A DNA stretch of 14,371 nucleotides, from contig CAJUSB010000082.1 in NCBI GenBank assembly GCA_910589115.1, forward strand, positions 1-14,371, read 5' to 3'. The DNA is from an uncultured Clostridia bacterium (GTDB taxonomy: Bacteria; Bacillota; Clostridia; Oscillospirales; Butyricicoccaceae). Below the pieces are notes generated by a model, which saw nothing but the letters and a program-made list of their open reading frames with translations, did no database searches and had not been told where the DNA came from. Of the stretch, positions 6,519-14,193 are shown in pieces (position 1 is the stretch's first letter; the number at the start of each line of letters is the position of its first letter). The translations under genes and the position numbers were made by a program.

Positions 6519-7202
6519 TTATATTCCTCCATTTGAATCGTTTTGAAGCACCAGCCGCCGGATATCCGACCAGGCGGCAAAGCTCGTTGTGAAGCTGCCC
6601 ACGCCAAAGGGCACGAACAGCATGAGCGGCAGGCTCAGCGGGAACAATCCGAAGCAAAGCACGCCGAGCAGGACGCACACGCCGAGCGCTGGAAGGCTGT
6701 GCTGGGGGCAGGCAAACGCAAGCCCCAGCGCGTTACGCACCGCCGCGCGGACGGGCAGGTCAACCGCCGCAAGCAGCGGCCACAGATAGCCAAGCGGCAG
6801 CGCGGCCAGCAGTGCAGCTGCAAACAGTCCGGCGCTGAGTGCGGCGCTTTCCTGCACGGCGGGCAGGGAGGCCGCAGCGAGCAGCAGCCCGATGCCGAAC
6901 AGCTCCGCTAACCCAACGGCTGCGTTTCGCCGGAAATCCTGTTTCAGCGCCCGCCGGAAGTCAGAAAACACATCATTCGGGATATCCCGCACCATGTTTA
7001 CCGTGCAGCGGGAGAGCGCGGCGCGTGCCGGGCCGAATGTGACCAGCGGCGCAGCACAGACCACAAAGAGCAGATTCAGCTTCAAAATCTGCCAAAATTC
7101 GCGCTCAAAAATCTCAAAAAACAGGGCAAGGCCGGTTTTCGGGGGTGCATCCTTATCGATGCCCGGCCCTTCCCGCAGCCAGCCGGGGCGAAGCCATACC
7201 AT
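6519..7202 (-). CDS. DUF624 (YesL-like) integral membrane protein
   Basis: This 227-residue hydrophobic protein resembles the YesL/DUF624 family, which often accompanies CUT1 sugar transporters and YesM/YesN regulators in Firmicutes. Its exact role is not established. A short cytoplasmic N-terminus precedes membrane segments at roughly 38-60, 95-113, 120-145, 170-190 and 190-212. The characteristic conserved part is FGPARAALSRCTVNMVRD (56-73) followed by a basic stretch DFRRALKQDFRRN (81-93). AAGGAGG lies eight bases before the ATG. It sits between the permease and enzyme genes, 15 bases after the permease stop codon, so it is probably part of transporter function or assembly. Confidence 0.85.
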   Translation of the reverse strand: MVWLRPGWLREGPGIDKDAPPKTGLALFFEIFEREFWQILKLNLLFVVCAAPLVTFGPARAALSRCTVNMVRDIPNDVFSDFRRALKQDFRRNAAVGLAELFGIGLLLAAASLPAVQESAALSAGLFAAALLAALPLGYLWPLLAAVDLPVRAAVRNALGLAFACPQHSLPALGVCVLLGVLCFGLFPLSLPLMLFVPFGVGSFTTSFAAWSDIRRLVLQNDSNGGI

Positions 7203-7217
7203 CGTGCGGTCCTCCTT

Positions 7218-8054
7218 CTATTCCTTAACCGAACCGGCGGTCAGACTGGACACGACCTGCTCCTGAAAGACTGCGAAAATCACAATCGACGGGACAACCG
7301 CAATGGTCACGGCAGCGAACATCGCCGTATAATTGAAGCTGAACTGTGCTGTAAAATAGGACAGCGACAGCGGCAGCGTGCGTGCCTCCTCGCCGCTGGT
7401 CAGCACCAGTGCAAAAGTGAATTCATTCCACGACTGTAGGAAAGCCAGCACCGCCGCCGAAGTCAGGCCGCCCTTGGCGCAGGGCAGCATAATCTGGAAG
7501 AAGGTGCGCACAAAGCTCGCGCCGTCAACATAAGCGGCCTCCTCCAGCGCACGGGGAATGGAAGCGAAGGTCCCGCGCAGGATGAGCAGGCTCATCGGCA
7601 TATTGAGTGCCGTATAGACCAAAATCAGGCCTGCTTTGGTATCATACAGTCCCAATGTCTGAATGACGTTATACACGGGATGCAGCAGCGCGGTCATAGG
7701 GATAACCATTGCAAGGGAGAGGATGAAATACAGCACATCCCGCCCCCGGAAGCGGCAGCGTGCGAACACATACGCCGCCATAGCGAGGAACAGCACATTC
7801 AGCGCCGTAGAGATGACGGTAATCATGATGCTGTGCCCGAAATAGCTCAGGATAGGCGAAATGGTCAGCGCATCGCGATAGCCCGCGAAGCTCGGATTCT
7901 GCGGCAGAGCAACACCGTTGGACAGGATCTCAGCATTGGTCTTGAACGAGGACAGGATAACCCACAGGATCGGGAACAGGGCAACCGCCACGCACAGCGC
8001 CAGGAAAATATATTTCAGAACGCACAAAACGCGTTCCGCTGTCGTTTTCCGCAT
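7218..8054 (-). CDS. Carbohydrate ABC transporter permease, MalG-type (CUT1)
   Basis: This 278-residue inner-membrane subunit of a binding-protein-dependent sugar importer has about six membrane helices, the first at about 13-34. The cytoplasmic EAA loop that docks the ATPase is EEAAYVDGASFVRTFFQIML, followed by P, at 171-191. The C-terminus ends after a final helix in SSLTAGSVKE, as MalG-type proteins do. The ATG at 8054 is selected because AAGGAGGG lies just upstream; the longer frame would begin inside the preceding gene. The gap to the partner permease is 13 bases. No ATP-binding subunit is encoded nearby, so a shared MsmX/MsmK-like ATPase is likely. Confidence 0.95.
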   Translation of the reverse strand: MRKTTAERVLCVLKYIFLALCVAVALFPILWVILSSFKTNAEILSNGVALPQNPSFAGYRDALTISPILSYFGHSIMITVISTALNVLFLAMAAYVFARCRFRGRDVLYFILSLAMVIPMTALLHPVYNVIQTLGLYDTKAGLILVYTALNMPMSLLILRGTFASIPRALEEAAYVDGASFVRTFFQIMLPCAKGGLTSAAVLAFLQSWNEFTFALVLTSGEEARTLPLSLSYFTAQFSFNYTAMFAAVTIAVVPSIVIFAVFQEQVVSSLTAGSVKE

Positions 8055-8067
8055 AGGTCTTCCCTCC

Positions 8068-8940
8068 TTAATATTCGTCTTCATTCACCCGCAGCGCCTT
8101 GTTGATGACCGTCATAACGGCAATGCCGATGATGACGATAAAAACGCCGATGGTGTTGGAATAGCCATAGTTGTTTTCGCCCTTGTACACGCCGTAGAGC
8201 AGCAGGGGCAGATTGGTAGTCGCTTTGCCGGGACCGCCGTTGGTCGTGATGTAAATCAGGTCGAACATTTGCAGCATGTAGGTTGCTGCCATGACCATCG
8301 TTGTACCAATGATTTTCCGCAGCAGCGGGAGCACGATAAACAGGTCCGTCTGGAAGGGGGTCGCGCCATCGACCCGGGCCGCTTCCAGCACCGATTCGTC
8401 AATGGAAAGCGCCTGGCCGAGCACCAGCGTTGTTGTATAGCCCGCAAACAGCAGCCAGATCATGGTAACTGATGGAAAAGCGGTGCTTTCGTTCATCAGC
8501 CAGTTTTGAGCCAGGTGTCCCAGCCCGACGGCTTTCAGCACCGAGTTAATGACGCCGAACTGCGGGTTAAAGATATTCAGGAAGATCATGCCGATTGCTG
8601 CATTTGAGATGATATTCGGGATCATGTAGGCCGTCCGGACGAACTTCCAGCCGCGCGGCTTTTTATAGAGCACCAGTGCGACCAGCGTACCGAGTGCCAC
8701 GTGTACGATGCAGTGAATGAGAATCCACACGATGGTGTTGCGCAGGGCCTGCGCAAAGTCCGGGTCCTGTAACAGCCGGATGTAGTTGCCGAAACCGATG
8801 AAGGTCATGCCGGAACCGGTCAGACGGTAATCGAACAGCGAGGTTACGAAAACCATCCCCAGCGGAACGGCATAGATCAGCAGGAACAGCACAACGGACG
8901 GCAGCAGGAACACGGGAATCCAGCCCTTGTTGATTTTCAC
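8068..8940 (-). CDS. Carbohydrate ABC transporter permease, MalF/UgpA-type (CUT1)
   Basis: This 290-residue membrane subunit pairs with the MalG-type permease. The first helix is at about 8-31 (FLLPSVVLFLLIYAVP), with further helices at about 70-92, 108-127, 158-177, 210-228 and 262-283. The EAA loop is at about 186-206 (EAARVDGATPFQTDLFIVLP). The GTG start at 8940 gives the usual short cytoplasmic N-terminus and has AAAGGAG ten bases upstream; the ATG at 8988 has no ribosome binding site. It is separated from the binding-protein gene by 311 bases that hold a structured repeat, unlike every other junction in the operon, where gaps are 15 bases or less. Confidence 0.94.
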   Translation of the reverse strand: MKINKGWIPVFLLPSVVLFLLIYAVPLGMVFVTSLFDYRLTGSGMTFIGFGNYIRLLQDPDFAQALRNTIVWILIHCIVHVALGTLVALVLYKKPRGWKFVRTAYMIPNIISNAAIGMIFLNIFNPQFGVINSVLKAVGLGHLAQNWLMNESTAFPSVTMIWLLFAGYTTTLVLGQALSIDESVLEAARVDGATPFQTDLFIVLPLLRKIIGTTMVMAATYMLQMFDLIYITTNGGPGKATTNLPLLLYGVYKGENNYGYSNTIGVFIVIIGIAVMTVINKALRVNEDEY

Positions 8941-8950
8941 AGGGAATGCG

Positions 8951-8957
8951 CTCCTTT
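8951..8957 (-). promoter_or_regulatory. Ribosome binding site that decides the GTG start of the MalF-type permease
   Basis: AAAGGAG reads leftward ten bases before GTG at 8940. The spacing is slightly long but it is the only good site, and it excludes the upstream ATG at 8988. Confidence 0.65.
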
Positions 8958-9075
8958 CGTTTTGGGATGCGCCGCAGTATGGCGGCATACGGGGCAGAAT
9001 CCGCTGATTTTCAGGAATCCCCCCGAATGGTGGGTATCATATACCGGTATACAGAAATCTTTACCGCAGACGCCT

Positions 9076-9243
9076 CTTCGCCCCGCCGTCTTTTTGGCGG
9101 GGCGAAGCAGCACGAGTAAGCAGCCGTATCCTGCCCTCGTCCCGCCCGCAGGCGAAGAAAGGGAGTCCAGAGGGACAAGTCCCTCTGGCGCTGCCCCGCG
9201 CAGGGGCCGCCTGCCGCGCAGGCAGACGAAACGGCAGCCTCCA
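9076..9243 (-). repeat. Structured intergenic repeat, copy 2 (between binding protein and permease)
   Basis: In the operon's sense the order is a TTGGAGG..GCCGTTT box (about 9229-9244), H2 (CTGCC-TGCGC-GGCAG, 9211-9225), H3 (GCCCC-TGCGC-GGGGC, 9193-9207), H1 (CCAGAGGGAC paired with GTCCCTCTGG, 9167-9188) and H4 (12-bp perfect stem, arms 9076-9087 and 9096-9107). H2, H3 and H4 differ from copy 1 by paired changes that keep the stems. It begins about ten bases past the binding-protein stop codon and occupies most of the gap 8941-9251. The remaining part, about 8958-9075, shows nothing I can name. Confidence 0.8.
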
Positions 9244-9251
9244 ATGCCCAA

Positions 9252-10580
9252 TTAGTTTTTCGCTGCTGCGTCGCTCAGCGCCGTGCAGAAGCCTTCCGGG
9301 GTGATGCTTTCTGCTGCGAGCAGGGGCAGCTGCTGTGAAATGACATCCAACAGGTTCGAGAACATGGTTGCCTGGAGGGTATCCGAGCGCAGCTGCGCAC
9401 CAGTTGCCTGATTGAGGAATTCTACCAGCAGCGGATATTTCCCCTCTGCTTCAGCGCTGACCTCTACGGTTGAGGAAGCCGGGACCATTCCCTGCATTTC
9501 CAGGCCGAGCTGCTGCGCGTGCGTGTTGGTGAAGAATTTCACCATCTCTACCGCTGCCTCTTCCAGCGCCGGGTCGTCCTGCTTGGTAACGAAATAACCC
9601 TGGATCGGCGCGTCATAAACAAAAGAATCCGGATAAATCGCCGAGCGTACCTTGCCTGCAAAATCCTCGGTGGTTTTCGTGGTGTCGGAGAAGTCGCCGA
9701 TCATCCACGGGCCGTTCGCGATCATTGCTGCCTGCCCGGAAAGGAAGTTGTTCGCAGCGTGTTCGTACTTGCCGCCAATCGCGTCAAGCGTGGTATATTC
9801 CTTGAGCATCTTCTGTACTTTCGCAGCAGCATCCGCCATTTCGGGGAGATTGTAGTCGGTCGGATTCATGGTCTGCATGAATGAAAGGCCGTTATCGCTT
9901 GCCGTCGCGACCATTGCGCCCAGCCAGAGCTGGGTCACCCATGCCGAATCAGCGGTATCCAGCGCCAGCGGGGTAATGCCAGCCGCTTTCAGCTGGTCGC
10001 ACTGTGCGAAGAATTCATCCCAGGTCTTGGCTGGGGCCTTGATCCCAGCCTTGTCAAACAGCTCCTGGTTATAGAAGTAGCCGACGACCGAACCCTCTAC
10101 CGATGAGGCGTAGATTTTGCCATCCCGGCTGTTGGTTGTCAAGGAGGTGTCGGAATACAGCGCTTTCCATTCCGGGTCGGCCTCGACGTAGGGGGTCAGA
10201 TCGACCACCAGGTCCTTTGCAAGCGCAAGGTCAAGCAGGTTGTAGCCTGCGCCGTACACCACAGGCGGCAGATCCCCAGTACCCAGCTGCACCTTGATCT
10301 TATCGACATAGTTCGCGTCGCCCGGAATCTCTTCCAGCACGATCTGGTACTTGCCCGCATAGGTTTCGTTGAACTCCTTCACGAGCTGGGCGGTGACGGG
10401 CGCTGCCGTGTTTACGCCACATTGGAAGGTTGGATAATTGATGGTGATTACGCCGTCTGCGGTTGAACCGCCTGCATTCGAGCCGCCGCCCGATGCGTTG
10501 CCTGAACCCCCGCCGCAGCCGGTCAAAGCCGTTACACAGAGGGCGCCTGCCATTAAAGCAGCCAACAATCGTTTTTTCAT
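9252..10580 (-). CDS. Extracellular sugar-binding lipoprotein (ABC solute-binding protein, family 1)
   Basis: This 442-residue lipoprotein captures the transported solute outside the membrane and delivers it to the two permeases. The N-terminus is a type II signal peptide: MKKR, a hydrophobic stretch, then the lipobox LTGC (19-22) with C22 the lipidated residue, followed by a Gly/Ser/Asn linker to about 42. The mature part has family 1 hallmarks, including FYNQELFDKAGIKAPAKTWDEF (split about 169-190) and FLSGQAAMIANGPWMIGDF (279-297). The ATG at 10580 is chosen over 10586 because AAAGGAG then has a normal spacing; from 10586 it would be about two bases. It is the first gene of the operon. The ligand is unknown. 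Confidence 0.95.
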   Translation of the reverse strand: MKKRLLAALMAGALCVTALTGCGGGSGNASGGGSNAGGSTADGVITINYPTFQCGVNTAAPVTAQLVKEFNETYAGKYQIVLEEIPGDANYVDKIKVQLGTGDLPPVVYGAGYNLLDLALAKDLVVDLTPYVEADPEWKALYSDTSLTTNSRDGKIYASSVEGSVVGYFYNQELFDKAGIKAPAKTWDEFFAQCDQLKAAGITPLALDTADSAWVTQLWLGAMVATASDNGLSFMQTMNPTDYNLPEMADAAAKVQKMLKEYTTLDAIGGKYEHAANNFLSGQAAMIANGPWMIGDFSDTTKTTEDFAGKVRSAIYPDSFVYDAPIQGYFVTKQDDPALEEAAVEMVKFFTNTHAQQLGLEMQGMVPASSTVEVSAEAEGKYPLLVEFLNQATGAQLRSDTLQATMFSNLLDVISQQLPLLAAESITPEGFCTALSDAAAKN

Positions 10581-10645
10581 GGTCATTCTCCTTTTGTCCG
10601 TGATGTACCCGCCCGCCGGAGCGGGTCTGTTATTGGATGGTTCCT

Positions 10646-10674
10646 ATTATACCCGCTTTGCCGCCATCCCGGAA
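10646..10674 (-). promoter_or_regulatory. Promoter of the sugar operon, activator-dependent in appearance
   Basis: On the minus strand a perfect TATAAT (10651-10646) lies 66 bases before the binding-protein start. The hexamer 17 bases upstream is TTCCGG (10674-10669), a poor -35. A good -10 without a good -35 suits activation by the neighbouring AraC-type regulator. Confidence 0.65.
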
Positions 10675-10829
10675 CGCACTTTTACCACACGAAGCAGGAT
10701 TCTTTTGCCGGATTCGCCGCATCGCAGCATCCCGTATGGACGCGCGGCTGCAAAACCGACTTTTTTTGTCCTCTTCTGGGATAATTTTGACTTTCGCCGC
10801 TCCCGAAGCGGAAAACCGGTGCCGCGCTC

Positions 10830-10858
10830 TTCCACTGCCTGGGCGGATGTGGTAAAAT
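10830..10858 (+). promoter_or_regulatory. Possible promoter for the two-component genes
   Basis: TAAAAT (10853-10858) lies 17 bases after TTCCAC (10830-10835). Transcription would start near 10865, leaving a short leader with GGGGAGGA before the ATG at 10890. The -35 is weak, so this is tentative. Confidence 0.3.
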
Positions 10859-10889
10859 GAGTACAAAACGGACGGGGAGGACAAAACGG

Positions 10890-12611
10890 ATGAAAAAACC
10901 TTCTTTTATCATGCTTGCGGCGCTGCTCTGCTGTGTATTGGTGCTGGTCCCAGTGGTCTGCTCTATCCTGTATTTCGGCACCTCTGTTGCCCGCCGCCTG
11001 GAATCCAACGCGCGGGGGACTGCTTCTTTTTATATTGACAATCTGGCCGAACGGGCTTCCGCCACGCTGGATACCCTGCGCGGCAGCATTTATTATTTAA
11101 TGAGCGACAGCCGCACCCGCAGCATCATGCACAGCGACGACGAACCGACCCAGACCGAACGGCTTTCGGTCGAGGAAAGCCTCAACCGTGCCTTTTTCCT
11201 TGGCAGCCAGCTTGACCAGCGCACGGTGACCGGCATTTATCTCGTTAAGGATCACCAGCGCTATCTCTCTGTCCTGCGCAGCGGCATCTATCTCGGTACA
11301 TCGACCCGCGTCACCCATGTTTACGATGCTTTCCGTGAGGTCAACTCGGCCCGTGAGCTGTATGTTGACCCGGCTTACCCGGATTACTGCTATCTGATTG
11401 TTGATTACTTTGATCTCGATACCCTTGCGCCGATGGGCAAAATTATCATTGAATTGACGATTTCCAGCCTGATCGATGCCTCTTATCTGACTTCGATTTA
11501 CCCGGAATCGGTGGTCATGCTCCGCGCGACCGATGGCCGTGTGCTGAGCGGACAGGACGCGGCTTTCGCCAAGGCCGCCCTGACCGGAAACAATGGCTTT
11601 GTTGAGGCGGATAGGGTCGGGTATTACCATCTTTCGCGCCAGTTGTCTCCGAGCCGCGTGCTTGTTGACGTGTTTATCCCGCGCAGCGCGATTTTCCAAA
11701 CGTCCCGCGAGGCGATCAATATTTATCTCTTTTTTACCCTTGTCGTCCTGCTGCTGACGCTGACGGCGGGGGCAGCGGCGGTCTATCTGCTTGTCAAGCC
11801 GCTCCGGCAAATGCTGGAAAAGGTCAACCGTATTTCCGCGGGAGATATGACTGCACGGGTCGGTCCGACCCCTTACTGGGAAACCGAACGGATGGGACAG
11901 GCGCTGAACGAAATGGCTGACCATTTAGAGGACTTGTTCGGTGAGGTTTATGAGCAGGGCGTGCTGCTGCGCGATGCAGAATTCAAGCTGCTGGAATCGC
12001 AGATCCGGCCGCATTTTATTTTCAATGTGCTTGAACTGATTAACATCCGCTGCCTGGAAGCGGGGCAAAATGAAATCTGCCATATGGTTTCCAACCTTGC
12101 CCAGCTGCTCCGCGCCAACCTCACGCACCGTCACGAACAGGCGATCCCGCTCCGTGAAGAGCTGCGCTATGTCCGTTATTATTTGGAGCTGCAAAAAGAA
12201 CGGTTTGCAGACAGCTTATCCTATTCCATTGATCTGGAAGACCCGTCTATCCTGGACTATTACCTGCCAAAACTGACCATCCAGCCGCTGGTGGAAAACA
12301 GCATTGTTCACGGCCTGGAGCCGAAGCGGGGCGGGGGCAGTGTTTATGTCGGTATCTGGGAGGACGAGGATGCGCTGTATATCCGTGTTTCAGACAATGG
12401 CGTAGGCTTTGACACATCCCAGGTTGATCTGGATACCGGGGAGGACTGCCGCCATAACCATATTGCGCTGGCCAATATTGCGCGGCGGATTCAGCTGCTG
12501 TATGGGGACCGGTGCGGCCTGAAAATCGTTTCCGCCCCGGATAAGGGGACCGAAATCACAATCACTCTGCCTCCGGAGACCGGAGAACCAAGGAGGGTTT
12601 CCGATGCTTAA
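10890..12611 (+). CDS. YesM/LytS-type sensor histidine kinase
   Basis: This 573-residue membrane kinase should autophosphorylate and pass phosphate to the response regulator encoded next. Membrane helices at about 6-30 and 276-302 enclose an external sensor region of some 240 residues, probably Cache-like. HAMP follows at about 303-352, then the His_kinase family helix with QIRPHFIFN and phospho-acceptor H375. The ATPase domain shows PLVENSIVHGLEPK (N470) and the G1 box DNGVGFD (D502 on), and ends in GTEITITLP. I start at the ATG at 10890 because GGGGAGGA lies about nine bases upstream; an ATG at 10857 has no ribosome binding site and overlaps the putative -10. The 3' end overlaps the regulator gene by 8 bases. 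The ligand probably is the operon's sugar or its bound form. Confidence 0.95.
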   Translation: MKKPSFIMLAALLCCVLVLVPVVCSILYFGTSVARRLESNARGTASFYIDNLAERASATLDTLRGSIYYLMSDSRTRSIMHSDDEPTQTERLSVEESLNRAFFLGSQLDQRTVTGIYLVKDHQRYLSVLRSGIYLGTSTRVTHVYDAFREVNSARELYVDPAYPDYCYLIVDYFDLDTLAPMGKIIIELTISSLIDASYLTSIYPESVVMLRATDGRVLSGQDAAFAKAALTGNNGFVEADRVGYYHLSRQLSPSRVLVDVFIPRSAIFQTSREAINIYLFFTLVVLLLTLTAGAAAVYLLVKPLRQMLEKVNRISAGDMTARVGPTPYWETERMGQALNEMADHLEDLFGEVYEQGVLLRDAEFKLLESQIRPHFIFNVLELINIRCLEAGQNEICHMVSNLAQLLRANLTHRHEQAIPLREELRYVRYYLELQKERFADSLSYSIDLEDPSILDYYLPKLTIQPLVENSIVHGLEPKRGGGSVYVGIWEDEDALYIRVSDNGVGFDTSQVDLDTGEDCRHNHIALANIARRIQLLYGDRCGLKIVSAPDKGTEITITLPPETGEPRRVSDA

Positions 12612-14193
12612 AATTATGATTGTTGACAACGAAGCTACCATCCGCAAGGGGCTGGTGCACTGTATCCGTTGGGAAGACCTTGGCTGCATCGTTGCGGCGC
12701 AGGCGGTGGACGGCGTGGACGCGCTCGAACAGCTCCCGCTGGTGCGGCCGGATGTTGTTATTAGTGACATCCGTATGCCGGGCATGGACGGTTTGGAACT
12801 GGCACGCCGGATTCACACCGAAACGCCTTGGATTAAGGTCATTATTCTGACGGGCTTTCCTGATTTTGAATACGCGCAGCGGGCGATTGAATATTGTGTA
12901 GCTGATTTTGTGCTCAAACCGACCTCGGTGGAAAGCCTGACCCAGGCGATTCACAAAACGAAAGCGCTGATTGCTGAAGACCGCAGCCGGGAAGAGCTTG
13001 CGCGGCGGCTCGCGAACGAATCCGAGGAACGGCTGGAACTGGAGCGCGGGATGCTGCTGCATAATCTTCTGCACCGTGTTGAGCTTTCACATCTGTACGT
13101 ATTGAACCGCATGGCGCAGCTGGGCCTGCGGCTGGATAGTTATCATGTACTGCGCCTGAACGTTGCTCCGCTTAGTGAACGGGACGGCGGAACCGACTTG
13201 CTTTCGTGCCTGCGGCAGGCGCAGGCAATCCTGCGTGACAGTTTGGAGGGCGAACCGCTTTATTTTGTTCCCCATGGCGATCAGATGTGTTATGCGGTTG
13301 TCTGCACACCGGACACTGCCCAGCTGTTCGCCCGCTGTACCGAAACGGTGGATATTATCGGCAGTATGCCCCGGTTTTCACTCTCTGTCGGTGTCAGCGG
13401 ACACTTTACCGACCCGCTGCTGATGGCTGATGCTGCGGCGCAGGCTGACCGTGCGGCACAGTTTGCCTGTTATTCTGCGGAGCGTCCTGTCGAGCGGGCT
13501 GACCGTCTGCCGGAAATCCCGGCGCAGGTGCTGGGGCGGGTATCTGACGACCTGGGGCTGCTGAAAAGCGCAATCGAAAACCATAGTTTTTCTGCGTCGC
13601 AGGAAATCCTGTCGCGTTTATTTGCCTTTATGCGCAAAAGCCGCCTGCCGGTGGATACGATGCGCAGCGTCTGTCTGTATGTGCATCAATTCTGTATCCA
13701 TCAGCTGTTCTTGTCGTATGATGAGATCCGCCTTCCAGCGCAAAGCGAGCTGCCGGAGCTGAAAAAGCTGCTGGACTGTCATTCAGACGCACAACTGGAG
13801 CGCACATTGCAGGAGTTGATTGCGCGGATGCTTGAGCAGCCGGACGGGCCTGCGGACGATGTGAGCAGCGTCATCCGCACGGTACAGAATTATGTTGTGC
13901 AGCATTACGCCGATGATCTTTCTCTTGAGCAGCTGGCAGGGCTGGTCTATCTCAGCCCGAGCTATCTCAGCCGCTTATTTAAGCGTGAGACGGGCGAAAC
14001 GCTCAGCTCGTACATTCAGAGTATCCGCATTGAACAGGCGAAATCCCTGCTGCGGGTCACCACGCTGAAAACTTACGAAATCGCCGAGCGGATCGGCATT
14101 CCCGACCCAGTTTATTTTTCCCGAATTTTTAAGAAGGTTGCCGGCTGCAAGCCCAAGGACTTCCGCCGCCAAATCCGCGAAGAATCCCCGTGA
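12604..14193 (+). CDS. YesN-type response regulator with AraC DNA-binding domain
   Basis: This 529-residue cytoplasmic regulator is the probable activator of the divergent sugar operon. The receiver domain spans about 1-120, with phospho-acceptor D55 (VVISDIRMPGMDG), T83 and K105 (DFVLKP). The acidic pocket reads VDNE (7-10), so the usual second acidic residue is Asn with Glu next to it. A middle region of about 300 residues, typical of YesN proteins, lacks a clear named domain. The AraC domain with two helix-turn-helix motifs is at about 423-525 (LSLEQLAGLVYLSPSYLSRLF, then YEIAERIGIPDPVYFSRIFKK in two parts). AGGAGG precedes the ATG, which lies inside the kinase gene end, implying coupled translation. 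The 62-bp repeat array starts directly at its stop codon. Confidence 0.95.
   Translation: MLKIMIVDNEATIRKGLVHCIRWEDLGCIVAAQAVDGVDALEQLPLVRPDVVISDIRMPGMDGLELARRIHTETPWIKVIILTGFPDFEYAQRAIEYCVADFVLKPTSVESLTQAIHKTKALIAEDRSREELARRLANESEERLELERGMLLHNLLHRVELSHLYVLNRMAQLGLRLDSYHVLRLNVAPLSERDGGTDLLSCLRQAQAILRDSLEGEPLYFVPHGDQMCYAVVCTPDTAQLFARCTETVDIIGSMPRFSLSVGVSGHFTDPLLMADAAAQADRAAQFACYSAERPVERADRLPEIPAQVLGRVSDDLGLLKSAIENHSFSASQEILSRLFAFMRKSRLPVDTMRSVCLYVHQFCIHQLFLSYDEIRLPAQSELPELKKLLDCHSDAQLERTLQELIARMLEQPDGPADDVSSVIRTVQNYVVQHYADDLSLEQLAGLVYLSPSYLSRLFKRETGETLSSYIQSIRIEQAKSLLRVTTLKTYEIAERIGIPDPVYFSRIFKKVAGCKPKDFRRQIREESP

Larger units (their letters stand above)
10581..10889. promoter_or_regulatory. 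Divergent control region between the sugar operon and the two-component genes
   Basis: This roughly 310-base region holds the outward promoters of both units and no convincing gene. A small hairpin ACCCGC/GCGGGT (10607-10612 with 10621-10626) lies in the operon leader. TTTGCCG followed by ATCCCG occurs twice in the same orientation (10657-10671, and 10704-10710 with 10729-10734), a possible but weak candidate for a regulator site because the spacing differs. A T-run at 10761-10767 is not preceded by a good stem. Confidence 0.5.

Noticed and set aside
8941..8988. ATG start at 8988 for the MalF-type permease
   Set aside because: There is no ribosome binding site upstream and the extra 16 residues do not resemble the family; the GTG at 8940 fits better.
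10646..10665. CcpA-type cre site overlapping the operon promoter
   Set aside because: GCAAAGCGGGTATA matches only about half of the cre consensus and lacks the leading TG and the symmetric second half.
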